Positions 10,316 to 21,471 are shown, counted from the first letter of the stretch. The stretch: 64,000 nucleotides of DNA from Prorocentrum cordatum (GCA_963575745.1 CAUYUJ010020704.1:481270-545269); one strand, 5' to 3'. Notes: generated by a model from the sequence alone, not told the origin. Numbers and translations: made by a program.

Positions 10316-11867
10316 TGCGCACGCTTTTGTTGAACATCCGTGTTCCGAAACCTTGTTTTTTGCATGTTTTTGGGACGCTCGATTTTGAAACCCTTCCGAA
10401 ACTGATGGTTGGTTGTTGAAGGATTGCGGCATGCGCGCGCGACGACACGCGCGTGCACTTCGTCTCGTTTTTTTGCAGAGGATCCTAGCGACGGCCCGCG
10501 CGCAAGGGAGTTCGAAAGATTTCGACATGCGCGCGCGAAGCCCGTTTGGTAGTATATTTTGACATTCTAGTAACACCTAGGGTTATCTGAAGTTTGTGCA
10601 ACAGCGCGCGCGTAAGCTTTTTTAGCAAATCAGTGTTGCGGATTCATGTGTTTTTGAATGTTCTCTGGGAACTCGATTGTGAACTCATTCCGGAACTAGA
10701 GGTGTTTGAAGGATTCCGGCATGCGCGCGCGACGACGCGCGCGTGTGCAGTTCGTCATTTTTCTGCTAGGGGTTTCTGAAAACTTATGATTTTGGATAAA
10801 GGAGTGCGCGCGAACTCATATTTTGGTTGGGGCAGATTCATATGTAAATTGCAAAACGAAAAGGTGACCCGTTAACTCCAAGGGGGGGTAGAGTCTATTC
10901 CTTTTCATAAGAGAGAATCCACTCTGCTGATCTTTAAGTCGCCATCTCCACTGCTCGCGCAAACACCCCACCCTCCCACCTGCAACTTGTCTGGCAAAAC
11001 TCATGATGCGGGGGGCGGCGGCACCGCGGATGACGACGTCGATGATAACGTCCTCACTGAGGATGTTCGTCCCCGTGGGTCCACGATGAAGGCGGGCACG
11101 TCGACGATGCTCGGACGTGCGCGGTGACAAGACGACGTCGGCAACGTCTTCGGCAATGACGAAGATGGCACCAGCGACGACGATGTTCAAGAGGGCGACG
11201 GCACGAACGATAACGGCGCCAATGATGGCAAAATCGTCGACGATGCTGATGTCCATCTGTCGATGAGGCAGGTGATCGCGGTGGCATTGACAAGGTTGAA
11301 AAGGAAATCCGCGCGCGCGGAAATTGAACAAATCCGTCAGACTGTTCATGCGCGCGCGGCGGCACGCGGAAATGGCCCGCGAGTTTTTCTTCCGTTTTTT
11401 TTTTGTTGCTAGGTATTCGCGACCTCGGCGCGTCGCCGGAGCATCGCGGGTGCCCCGCGCGGTGACGCGAAATCGTTGGATTTGGCAGAATTCATCAGAA
11501 CCCATTGGTGTTTGCATAATTTTAGCATGAGCGCGCGGGCAGGAAATTTGCAAACATTTCTGTTGCGAAACCTTTTGGTCTTTTAGTTGTTTATGCTGAA
11601 ATGCCAGCGCGCACGTTGTGTTTGGTGCGATTTTGACATGGGCGCACGCGCGATGACTTTGCGGTACGTTTTGCAAGGGATCCTTTGAATTTGCTTTCTT
11701 AAGATGAAGAAGTGCGCGCGCGTAATATGATTTGGAGGGGGTGGCGGGGGGGGGGCGATGCCGGCCTGGCCGGGATTGTAGGAAGTCATATACAGGACGG
11801 ACGAGCGTGCAGAATAACTATGAAATTGCAATGCCCCAGTGGGGGCCGTTAGCTCCATGGGGGTGGG

Positions 11868-11997
11868 GGGTGGGGTATATGTGTATGTTTATGTATTCAT
11901 AGTTACATGGATATGTCTATGTTTATACATATATATATATATAAATATGTATGTGTTTATATATGTATGTATGTATATGTATATGTATATCAAAAAA
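11868..11997. repeat. (TATG)n/(TA)n microsatellite
   Basis: TATGTGTATG, TATATATA and GTATGTATGTATATG runs separate macro-units 4 and 5. Confidence 0.85.
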
Positions 11998-14143
11998 TCT
12001 CCCCTGCTGAACTTGAAGTCGCCATCTGCACTGTTCGCGCAAACGCCCCGCCCACCCGCCCGCAACTTGTTCGGCGCAACTCGCGACGCGGGGGGCGGCC
12101 GCGCCGCCGATGACGACATCGGTTATAACCTCCTCGCTGCGGATGGTCGCCGCCGCGGGTTGACGATGAAGGCGCGCATGTCGACGACGCTCGGACGTGC
12201 GCGATGACGGGATGACGTCGGCGACGTCTGCAACAATGACGAAGATGGCACCTGCGACGGCGATGTTCAAGAGGGCGGCGGCGCGAACGATAACGGCGCC
12301 AATGATGGCAAAAAAGTCGGTGATGCTGATGTCCATCTGTCGATGAGGCAGGTGATCGCGGCGGCAGGCGCCGACAAAGTTGAAAAGGAAATCCGCGCGC
12401 GCGGAAGTTCAGCAAATCCGTCGGACTGATCACGAGCGCGCGGCGGTGCGCGCGCGTGGCCCGCGCGGTATTTTTTGCGCGAGAGAATTGCGCCCTCGGC
12501 GCGTGACAGGAGCATCGCGGGCGCCCCGCGCGGCGACATGAATCGTTGGATTTGGCAGAATTCAATATCAGCGTTTTTGCTTGGTTTTAGCGTGGGCGCG
12601 TGGACAGGACATTTGCAAACATTTTGTTTTATTCGTTGCTTTGCCAGAACAAATGCTACAATGCTTACAGGCACATTGCGTTTGGTGCGATTTTGACATG
12701 GGCGCGCGCGCAATGACTTTGTGGTATGTTTTGCCTGGGATTATCGAAATTAGCTGCGTTCTTCAGGTGGAGAAGTGCGCGCGCATGATATGATTTGACA
12801 CGGGCGGCGGGGGGGGGGGGGGCCGGCCTGGTTCAGGTCTTGCGAGCTCATATCTAGGATGGGGGAGTGCGTCGAAACATGCGAAATTTCAATGCCCGCG
12901 GGGGGGGGGGCGTTAACTCCGAGGGGGGGGGGGGGGGGGGGCGGGGGGGGGGCAGAGTTTATTGTTTGTAAAGAGGGGGATCGATGTTGCGCAGCATATC
13001 CGGTGTAATCCATGTGGTGTATTTGTTCTAAGAGTTCGCAGTTGTCTTTTCCAGTGCCCGCGCAATCGCACCACCCGCTCACCCGCGACTTGGCCGGCAT
13101 AAGCCATGCGGCGACGATTGCGGCGACTGCTCGGCGCTGGCTGGCGCATCTCTGCGGCCGCCCGCGCTAGCGCGCGCAAGCTCGCGCGCGGAGCGGCCAG
13201 CTAGTTTGGCGCAGCCGACGCGGCCGCGGTGGCGCTGGCCGATGGAGACTTCCCAGCGCGCCTCGCAGGCCTCGTTGGCGAGCGAACACATCCGTTCGGT
13301 GATTCGGACGGGCGCGGCATTATGATGACTTCGACAGCAGCGGAAACGATTATGATAGTAACGATGCTGGTGGCGATTATGACGATGCCGACGGCGAGAC
13401 CCATGGCGGCGCCGATGCCGGTCACGTCGATGGCGATGAATATGGTGATGATGGTGATGCTTATGATGATAATGATGCTGGTGGAGATGCTGATGATGAT
13501 GGTGATTATGCTGACGTCCACGCGTCGGCGACGAAAAAAAAGGCTCTGGGAGGTTTCGAAATGCGAGCGCGGCCGACGCGCGCGAGTGGCCCGCATGGTG
13601 ATATTGGACAGGGGTCGCGCTCCCTCCCCCTCTCCAAGACGGCGCGCAAGGGGTCGAATGATTTCGACATGCGCGCGCGAGAGGCCCGTTCGGTCGCATT
13701 CGATGAAATGGGTCGCGCGATTCTTCCTGGACGCCGAAGAACACTGGGGCCAATTATCCTTGCGTAGCTTCAGAGAAGTAGCCAAACGCTCCGTCGGTAG
13801 ACTCATCTTGAGATGGGGCGACGCGTTCCGCACATGATAAGACAGTGGTTTCTTTGATTCACTGTATGCAGAATAAGCCCGCGGCGTGCTGTTGGTTGCT
13901 CCCCTCTCCTCTTCTCCCCCTCTTCCTCCCCCTCCTCTTCCGCTTCGTCCCCTGGCCTTTCTTTGCCGGCGGGGTTTCTCTGATTGAATGCCTGCCAGAG
14001 GATTTGTTAACCGCATTTTCCCGCGCGTGCCCGTTGCTTCCCGCGCTAGAGAGAGGATTTGTGAACCGCGTTGTCCGCCATGCCGGGCGCGCGGTCTGCC
14101 CTCTAAGGGGCCGTTCCGTTTGCCGGGGCCAGCGCGCGAACTT

Positions 14144-14203
14144 TCATTCCACCCCGTTCCATTCCACCCCATTCCGTTCCATTCCATATCATTCCATAAG
14201 GAT
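14144..14203. repeat. (CATTC)n pentamer repeat
   Basis: CATTCCACCCCGTTCCATTC-type pentamers, about twelve units. No other pentamer satellite was seen in the window. Confidence 0.8.
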
Positions 14204-16014
14204 TCGCTTGGGCGCGAGCAAATTTGTTTGAAACAGAACGTTGCAAAACTATTGTCTGTTATGCCTTGCTAGAAACCTCGATTTTGAAATCCTTACGAAA
14301 TCTACCTGCGTCGTTGAAGCAATTGCGACCTTCGCGCGCGACGGCGCCAGTTTTGTGCAGGAGTTCGCGTTAAGTTGTGCGTTTCGATAAGCGAGTGCGC
14401 TTGCGTCGTTTTATTTGACGGGCGCGTGGCGCGGGGGGGGGGGGGCGATGAGGGGGGTGCCTGGGATGGTCTAATTCCATTTGCAAAATGAACGACGCGG
14501 AAGAATCGCATGCCAACTGCAGCGCCCCAAGGAGGGTCGATAAAGCGCGGGGGGGGCAAGGTGGAGCTCATGCTTCGTTGAAGGGCGAGAACCTGCGTGG
14601 CGCACTGTAGGTGGCGCAACAAATGCGGTGCAACTCACCCTGCCGAACTTGAAGTTGCCCGCTCCACTGCTCGCGCAATCGCCCCGCCCGCCCGCCCACC
14701 CGCGACTTGGTTTGCAAGACCAGTGCAGCGGCGATTGCGATGTCTGCTCGGCGTTCTGGCCGGCGCGTCGCTGCGGCCGCGTTTGCCCGCGCATGCTCGC
14801 GCACGCTGCGGCCAGCAAGTTTGGCGCGACCGACGCGGCCGTGGTGGCGCTGACCGCTGGGCACTTCCCAGCGGGCACTTCAGTGCGAGTCGGCGACTTG
14901 GGCGGGCGCGGCATCGCCGTGACGTCGACAACGGTAGACGCGATGATGATGGTAGCGATTCTGGTGACGATGATGACAACGGCGACGGCACGGTCAGTGG
15001 CGGCGCCGGCGCTGATCACGCCGACGAGGGCGTCGTCCTCGGGTCGGTGATGAAGGTTTTGAAGGGAGTTCGACATGCGTGCGCGGCCGACGCGCAAGAG
15101 TGGCCCGCAAGAGTGGCCCCCCCCAGCACGCACGCAAAGCGCGTTCGAATGATTCCGGCGTGCGGCGCGAAGGGGCCCATTTGGCCGAATCGAATGAAAT
15201 ATTGGAAATCCATGGTTTTCCCCCAAATTCGCAAGAGCTCGAGCGCAGGCATTTTTGACAACTAATAAGTAATGTTGCGTAACTATGTGTTTTTACATGT
15301 TGTTCGGACACTCTACTTGGACATCGTTACGACACCTGCGGTTTTTGAATGGTTCCAGCATGCGACGACGCGCGGGTATGCACTTCGCCCCTTTCTTGCG
15401 AGGGACTCTTGCGACAGCGCGCGCGCAAAAAGGCGTTCGAGCGATTCCGACATGCGCGCGCGAGAGGCCCGCTCGGTGGCAAGGCATGCGCACGTTGAAA
15501 AAAAACAATGGTTTTTTTGTCCAGGATTCGCAAGGGCCCGGGGGCATTTTTTGTTGGGGGGCATCTATCTTGCAAAACCATGTGCCTTTTTTATGCATAT
15601 TGTTCCGGACACGTGATTTTGAATTCCCTGCGAACCTCAGGTTTCCGAATGCGCGCGCGACGACGCGCGCGCGTGCATGTTGCCCTTTTCTTTTGCAATG
15701 GATTGTTCAATCAATTGTGATTTCTGATGAACGAGCGTGCGCCCTTTGCAGAGGATGTTGGGGGAAACGTTACTGGCTTGCCTGGGATGTTATGGATTCA
15801 TACTCAGGATGGACCATGGGGCAGAAACGTGTGTAAATTGCTATACGAAAAAGGGGGGCGGTTAAAGTTGCTTGGCGCTGGGACGGAAATGGCGTGAATT
15901 TGTGACGGCGCGAGTTCGTTGGCTTAGTGTTTCGGAACCCTGCTGATGTTAACGCTTTGGTGCGACGTGCAAAAATCTAGCACAAAGTCTTGCGATAATC
16001 AATGCGCATGGCAT

Positions 16015-16455
16015 TTCTGGGCCTTCCTGGGGGTCCTTTTGTCGCTCTTTCGGGCCGTTTTGGGGCCTTCTTTGGACGTCTTGGGGCCCTCGTGGGCCGT
16101 CTCGGAGGGTTAGGGCCGTCTTGGGGCGTGGACCATCTTGAAACCATCTGGGGCCGTCTTGGGGCCGTTTATGTGGCCTCGTGGGCCGTCTTCAAGCGGT
16201 TTTGGGTCGTCGTGGGCGTTGTCAAACCCAAAGAAGCGAACCTCGTAAAAATAAACGTTTTCTTCGCATCTTCAGGGCCACTTCGGCCGTCCTGAGGCCG
16301 TCTCGTGCCCTCTTTGAACGCTCTTGGGCCGTCTTGGGGCCCTCTTGGGTCTTTCGGGGGCGGTTTTTGAGGTATCCGAAACCATCTTTGGGGCCTCTTG
16401 GGCCATCATGGAGGCCTGTTGGGCGCTTCTGGGGCTCTCTTGGGCCGTCTTGACC
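16015..16455. repeat. GGCCGTCTTGGGGCC-type degenerate tandem repeat
   Basis: Words such as GGCCGTCTTGGGGCC, GGGCCGTCTCGG and TGGGCCATC recur every 15-40 bp. This is the reverse-strand counterpart of the CCCAAGATGGCC words in the cassettes at 34950-35420 and 37110-37900. It lies between macro-units 7 and 8. Confidence 0.55.
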
Positions 16456-16946
16456 CGAACATGTCAGAAACATGGGGTCATTAGATCTGGGGCCCAGGCC
16501 GCTTACCCCCCCCCCCCCTTGTTATTTTTCCCGGCTAACGGATCGCGGCGCTGCGCGTGCTTTCCTTCGTCAGGGGGGGGAAGGGTAGATCTTAATATTT
16601 ATTAGAGCGGAGAATGTGTACAGTACAACCAATGCGGCGAAATCAAGGTGGCGCAAATATTGTTTGTACGAAGTGAGTTGTCAATTCCACCGCTCGCCAC
16701 TCGCAACTTGGTTTGCAAACCCCACGCGGCGGCAACTGTGATGCCAGCCTGGCGCTGGCTGGCGCATCGCTGCGGTCGCGCTAGCGCGCGCAGCCTCGCG
16801 CGCAGAGCGGCCAGCCGGTCCGGCGCGATCGATGCGGCCTCGGTGGCGCTGCCCGCCAGGGACGCCCCGGCGCGTCGCACAGGCCGCGCGGACGCGTGGG
16901 CACCTCCGTGCGAATCGGTGATTCGGGCGGGCGCGGTATCATGGCC

Positions 16947-17099
16947 AGGGGGCCACATGCGAACCCTACCCCTGCCCCCCACGATTTCTGAGGGGGAGGG
17001 GGGGGGTTCACTTCGTTCGGGAGGTCCCGAGCGAAGTGAGCCCCACTCTCCCCCCCAGAAGTCGTGGGCGGTATGGGCAGGGTTCGCATGTGGCCCCCT
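16947..17099. repeat. Near-perfect 153-bp hairpin element
   Basis: AGGGGGCCACATGCGAACCC opens the element and the exact inverse GGGTTCGCATGTGGCCCCCT closes it. The arms pair with few mismatches down to a small loop near GGGAGGTCCCG. Size and structure suggest a MITE or a folded-back insertion in macro-unit 8. Confidence 0.8.
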
Positions 17100-17262
17100 A
17101 GTGGCGACGATCCAGGGGGGGGGGTGGTCGTACGTTCCAATTGTTTTCCGGAAAGGGGAATCCATCCAGTAAAAAAACAAAACAAGTCAGTGAAGTCCAC
17201 GTGGTGGGCGCCGTGCGGCGGCGGCGACGGGCGGCCGCGGCGACGCCACGCGCGGCCACGGC

Positions 17263-17480
17263 CAGCCAGGCCCAGAAGCAGCGGCGACGGACGGCGACCG
17301 ACGGCGACGACGAGCGCTGCGACTGCCAGCCAGGCCCAGAAGCAGCGGCGACCGACGGCGGCGACGGGCGGCGACGGCGACAACGAGCGCGCCAGATCGC
17401 CAGCCGGGCCCAGACGACGGGCGGCGACGGGTCGGCGGCGGCGACAGCATGGCCGCCAACCCGCCAGCCAGGCCCAGCTC
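17263..17480 (+). repeat. Minisatellite, 65-75 bp x 3.3
   Basis: The phrase GCCAGCCAGGCCCAGAAGC starts each unit (near 17264, 17330, 17399 and 17461) and is followed by GGCGACGGACGGCGAC-type sequence. From 17480 to 17830 nothing else is recognisable. Confidence 0.7.
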
Positions 17481-17829
17481 TTTTCGGGGGTGGGCAGAAC
17501 CCCCAACAGTGACACGTCGATTGGTGAATTGTCCGTCTTCGGTTCTCGAGAGGGCGCCGCGGCCGTTATTTTCCATGCTTGCGCCCGCCAGGTTTGGGCC
17601 TCAGGTCGCTTTCACTAAACCACGTTTTGCCACAGGGAGGTCTGTCCATCCCCGATCTTTAGACCACACGTAAGAACCCCTAAGTGCAAGCACTGGGGGA
17701 TTCTCACGCGTGCTCACTACAGGGGCGCGGTAGCCCACCCCGCCCAAGGACGTGCGGATTCGCTATAGCGGGCCGACCGGCGATGTATGGGCGATTCTCG
17801 GGGAACAGAACATGACATAGGCATGGACT

Positions 17830-17950
17830 TTCGGAGGTCCGTGCGGATTTTCCGGATCGGCGCTTGACCACCCTGGCGGGCGAGGGGCGGCGCCGGAGGC
17901 GCCGCCAGCGGGGCCCCATCGCCGATCCGAGGAAGCCGCGCGGATCTCCG
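17830..17950. repeat. Foldback repeat family B, copy 3
   Basis: TTCGGAGGTCCGTGCGGATT at the left and CCGCGCGGATCTCCGAA at the right are inverses, extending the family's terminal repeat to about 40 bp. The core is a second palindrome, GCGGCGCCGGAGGCGCCGCC. The following 17951-18515 holds no gene. At 18205-18258 a GAGCGTTCCGGA palindrome repeats three times. Confidence 0.75.
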
Positions 17951-18515
17951 AACGTTGATTTGAATGTTTTGGTTTGTTTCTCTAGAGTTCCTTCCACTTC
18001 GATGTTTCCCCGCCTGGAGCATCGGCCACGCGCAGAAGGGGGGAGGGGAAGGGGGAACGCTTCTCAGAAGCAGTCCTCCTTTCAGGGCGTGGGCCTTGTT
18101 TATAGATGTTGGGCCGGCGCCTTCTAGGAAGCAGTTTCCTTTTCAAAAAACCTTCCCCCGCCCCCGCAACCCTTGTGCTAAAACAGGGCTAGGATCGGGA
18201 TAAATCGCTCCAGAGCGTTCCGGAGCGCTCTCAGAGCGTTCCGGAACGCTTTGGAGCGGCCGCGGCGCCAAAAACATCCTCCAAACCCGCCGATTCTCAG
18301 AGATTTTGAGTTCTCCCGATCCGATTTGCTCCCGATCTTCGCGTCGTTTTATGTGCGCGCGGCCAAACGGGTCCAAGTGCGCAGACATTCGCGCGTAAGC
18401 TTCCCGCGCAGGGCCGTGTGTAAGCGCCCTCGTCTCCGGCGTGGCGTGCCGCGCGGTCGGCCCGCGCAGGTCATCGCGTGAGGTCGTGGTGACCTCCTGG
18501 GAGATCCTGGGAGAT

Positions 18516-18591
18516 CCTCGTCGTCGTCGTCGTCGCCGTCCTCGTCGTTCTCGTCCTCGTCCTCGTCGTCGTCGTCGTCGTCGTCCTCGTC

Positions 18592-18626
<35 letters not shown>

Positions 18627-18750
18627 TGTCCTCGTTGTCGTTGTCGTCTTCGTCGTCCTTGTCGTCCTCGTCGTCCTCGTCATTGTCGTCCTCGTCCTCG
18701 TCGTCTTCGTCCTCGTCGTTTGGAGGGGCCGCGGAGACGCCGGTTGGAGA
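18516..18750 (+). repeat. (GTC)n array with shared 3' flank, copy 1
   Basis: GTC/CTC triplets end at GTTTGGAGGGGCCGCGGAGA, followed by CGCCGGTTGGAGA. The same flank ends the array at 19138-19586, so the two arrays are duplicates. No gene is evident at 18751-19137. Confidence 0.8.
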
Positions 18751-19137
18751 TCCTTGGGACACCTCGGGCCCTTGGCATTTTGGCAACACCAGCATCGGCG
18801 CGCAAGTTGGTCGCGCAAGGTCGCAAGAAAGCTGGACATCTGGATTGGACCCTGGGCGTTGTCTTGGGGCTTTCTCGCTGTGGAATGCTGGTAGATCTGG
18901 ACCGGGATTCCTGTTTCAGAAAAGCTTCGAGTGAAGATCAATGTCTTGGTCCCGAATTTTTTACCTCTAAACAGGGGCGTGCCCCGTTGTGCGCGCCCCC
19001 ACGGGCCCGTCCCCCCCCCCATCCCGCCCTCCCCTCGCTCCGAGGACTCGCGCGAGGGCCCGGGGCCACTGCGGCGGCTGCCCGCGGATAACCAGGAACG
19101 CCCCCCCCCTGCACACGTGCCCCGCTCGCCCCGCGTC

Positions 19138-19586
19138 CTCGTCGTCGTCGTTTGTCGTCATCGTCGTCCTCGTCCTCGTCCTCGTCCACGTCGTCGTCGT
19201 CGTCGCCGTCGTCGTTGTCCTCGTCGTCGTCCTCGTCGTCGCCGTCCTCGTCGTCCTCCTCGTCCTCGTCGTCGCCGTCCTCGTTGTCGTCGTCGCCATC
19301 CTCGTCGTCGTCGTCGTTCTCGTCCTTGTCCTCGTCGCCGTCGTCGTCGTCGTCGTCGTCGTCATCGTCGTCCTCGTCGTCCTCGTCCTCGTCGTCGTCG
19401 TCGTCGTCGTCGCCGTCCTCGTCGTTCTCGTCCTCGTCGTCGTCGTCGTCATCGTCGTTGTCCTCGTCGTCGTTGTCGTCGTCGTCCTTGTCGTCCTTGT
19501 CGTCCTCGTCATCGTCGTCGTCGTCGTCCTCGTCGTCGTCGTCGTCCTCGTCGTTTGGAGGGGCCGCGGAGACGCCGGTTGGAGAC
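19138..19586 (+). repeat. (GTC)n array with shared 3' flank, copy 2
   Basis: A longer sister of the 18516-18750 array with the identical 3' flank GTTTGGAGGGGCCGCGGAGA. Confidence 0.8.
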
Positions 19587-19711
19587 AACCGATGATTTCA
19601 AGAGCTGAAGGCGCGCGCCGAGGCGCCTGTACGCCGCCCGTCTCGGGCCGGCCTCTGGGCCGAGGGAGCGCGGCCATTCCGCTCCACTCCATACGCGTGA
19701 GCAGATTTCCG

Positions 19712-19894
19712 AGGGTACGGTCAACCCGCATAGTAAGGATGAGCAACTTTCCAAGGTTATTCTTGCATCCTTCCTCTTCGGCCCAGCCTTGGCCACTTTC
19801 GCTGGCCGCTCCCCGCCAGCAAAGTGTCTGCATGGCCTTTCAAGGCCCTTGCATCCTTGCCGCGCATCCTTAGTATACGGGTTGACTGTACCCT
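19712..19894. repeat. Foldback repeat family A, best-preserved copy
   Basis: AGGGTACGGTCAACCCGCAT at the left and GTATACGGGTTGACTGTACC plus CT at the right are inverse with few mismatches over about 30 bp, giving a 183-bp element. The interior has TTTCGCTGGCCGC and the palindromic GGCCTTTCAAGGCC. It lies about 135 bp upstream of the first recognised DUF179 exon. Confidence 0.8.
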
Positions 19895-20029
19895 GGCACT
19901 CTTGCTCCTAGCCTTGAGCCATGGGCCACGGGCTTCCAGCCTCGGCTGCAATTTAGGCGCCCAAAGAACTTGCATCCTCATCGCAGATCCCTCTGATCCC
20001 GTCGCGCCGTGCCCTCCCGAATTCCCCAG

Positions 20030-21471
20030 GAGCGGGTCGCGGTGGGCGACCTGTTGCTGACCCACCCGCTCTCCTGCCTGTTCCAGCCAGGAGACAGTTT
20101 TCGTTCGTCCCCTGGCGATAGCGTCCGTACCGGTTTCGATGTTTTGCTAAGACTTGCAATGCACGTGTCTCGTTGTGCTCGCTTGTCCGTTTACCGCGCG
20201 CACGTCTGGGATATCCCCACTGAGGGGCAGCGGATGTCTCGAGTTGTGTTTCCTCGTTGCTTTCGGGTGGAAGAGACGGGCGTGACCCGGTTGGGGGGGA
20301 GGGGGGAGGGGGCCAGTCACGTCATGATTCGCGCTGGCGCCTGGGAAGGTTTCAGAACTGCAACTTCCCAGACGGCGACGGCGCGAACTGCCACGTGACC
20401 AGGGGGAAGGGGGAGGGGGGGGGGGCGGGGCCGGTCCCGGGCGTCCTCGCGAACAATCAAGACATGGGCCCCAGAGCTGGACCAGGCAGTGCTCCTCGTG
20501 GACGAGGCCTTGCTACGCGTGAGAGTGACCTCCGCTGGCGTGGCTTCTGGTGCGGGCACACAGGAGTCCCACCAGCACCGGCCGCCGCGCTTGAATGGCA
20601 CGGGTTTGGCCTCCCCCGCGGCCCCCTGGCAGCCGCGCGCCAGAGGCCACCTCCTGCCCGGGGTCTCTCCTGCGCGCCGCCGAGAGGTGGACACCGAAGC
20701 GGGGCTCGTCCGCGGGCTCGTCCTCAACCGGCCAGACGGCGCCACCGTGGCGGAGGCGCTGGCGTCGTGGCCCCCCGGGGAGCGGGAGCGCGCAGGGGCC
20801 GCGGGCCTGGCGCCCCTGCTCGCGGCGCCGCTGCACCTGGGGGGCGACCTCGTGCCGGAGAGCGCAGGCTTCCTCGAGCGCCTGCGCTGGCTGCACACGC
20901 TGGGCGACAGGCAGGGCCCACCCCGATCCGACAAGGGCTCCCTCGAGGGCGCGAAGTTATTCGCGCTTCGCGCTTCGCGGTCCTCGTTCCTTCTCCCCCT
21001 CCTCCTCGTCCTCCTATTCTCCCTTTGGGAGGGCGGCGCGAGAGCGCGAAGTTATTCGCGCTTCGCGCTTCGCGCAGCGCGAAGCGCGAAGCTGGGAGCC
21101 CTAGATCCGATCGATCCGACTCGATCCAGAGCGTCCGACCGGCTCGATGCGATTCGGTGCCGACGTGCCGACGGCCCCGTGCGGCACGAGGCGGCCCCGC
21201 GTGTGCAGCCAGCGCAGGCGCTCGAGCAGGCATCGACCCAGACGGTGTTTTTTTTATCGCTTTCTTTGGCCGTCTTTTCGTGTCGATCTCGTTCCGCATG
21301 CAGCAGGGGCGGGACGAGGCCAGCACGGTGGGAAGCGAAGCCATAACGAAAACGGGAAGCTCTGCTTGGGTCGAGGCCTGCTCGAGCGCCTGCGCTGGCT
21401 GCGCGCTGGGCGACAGGGTGCCGGGCGCCGTGAGGGTGGCGCCGTCGCTCTGGCGGGGAGGCGATCTCGAG
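20030..21471 (+). CDS. UPF0301/AlgH (DUF179) family protein, exons 1-4
   Basis: Four exons fit the UPF0301 fold, a family found in bacteria and plastids with no settled biochemical role. Exon 1 (20030-20086) encodes VAVGDLLLTHPLSCLFQ. Exon 2 (20462-20507) encodes TWAPELDQAVLLVDE. Exon 3 (about 20700-20910) encodes GLVRGLVLNRPDG, the family's GxVLNRP motif, then PLHLGGDL and FLERLRWLHTLGD. Exon 4 (21417-21471, 55 bp) encodes VPGAVRVAPSLWRGGDLE. Phases fit across all junctions. Exon 4 ends CTCGAG|GTC and joins the exon at 49053 (CCAG|GTG) in phase 0. The exon 3 donor is GC. The other boundaries are the best in-frame reading; the one at 20507 is uncertain. Exons upstream of 20030, perhaps a plastid-targeting leader, were not found. 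Assignment is by eye from motifs; the split structure is inference. Confidence 0.62.
20508..20699 (+). repeat. Foldback family G copy acting as an intron
   Basis: Between exons 2 and 3 of the DUF179 gene the sequence follows the order of the 48633-48806 element: GAGAGTGACCTCCGC, TGGTGCGGGCAC, a C-rich middle, CCGCGCGCCAGAGGCCACCT and CCCGGGGTCTCTCC. An intron formed almost entirely by a short inverted-repeat element fits introner-type intron gain. Confidence 0.5.
20911..21416 (+). repeat. Intron whose 3' end duplicates the upstream exon end
   Basis: Exon 3 ends CGAGCGCCTGCGCTGGCTGC followed by ACACGCTGGGCGACAG. The last 35-40 bases of the intron (21380-21416) repeat this phrase with few changes, so removing one repeat copy as intron restores the frame. 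An inverted copy of the same phrase (GCAGCCAGCGCAGGCGCTCG) lies at 21203-21228. The intron also holds two copies of GCGCGAAGTTATTCGCGCTT (20949 and 21037) and GATCGATCC words. Confidence 0.55.

Larger units (their letters stand above)
6795..16935. repeat. Macro-array of about eight diverged 0.9-1.6 kb units
   Basis: Units begin near 6800, 7741, 9370, 10875, 11998, 12931, 14556 and 16576. Common landmarks in order are: a G tract with TAGAGTCTATTC; GCTGAACTTGAAGTCGCC; CACTGCTCGCGCAAACATCC; CCACCCGCAACTTG; a GAC/GAT-rich middle; GCGCGCGACGACGCGCGCG-type palindromes; and an end like GGATGGGCGAACGCGCAGAA followed by GTTAACTCC. Units 2 and 3 have long perfect GAC arrays where the others have short irregular GAY runs. 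A microsatellite (11868-11997) and unrelated sequence (15866-16575) interrupt the array. No gene is supported, but minus-strand frames are partly conserved between units. Confidence 0.65.

Noticed and set aside
13201-14187. A 328-codon minus-strand frame in macro-unit 6
   Set aside because: Includes ATG/ATC triplet repeat and the CATTC pentamer region; parts are conserved with other units only at DNA level as far as I can judge.
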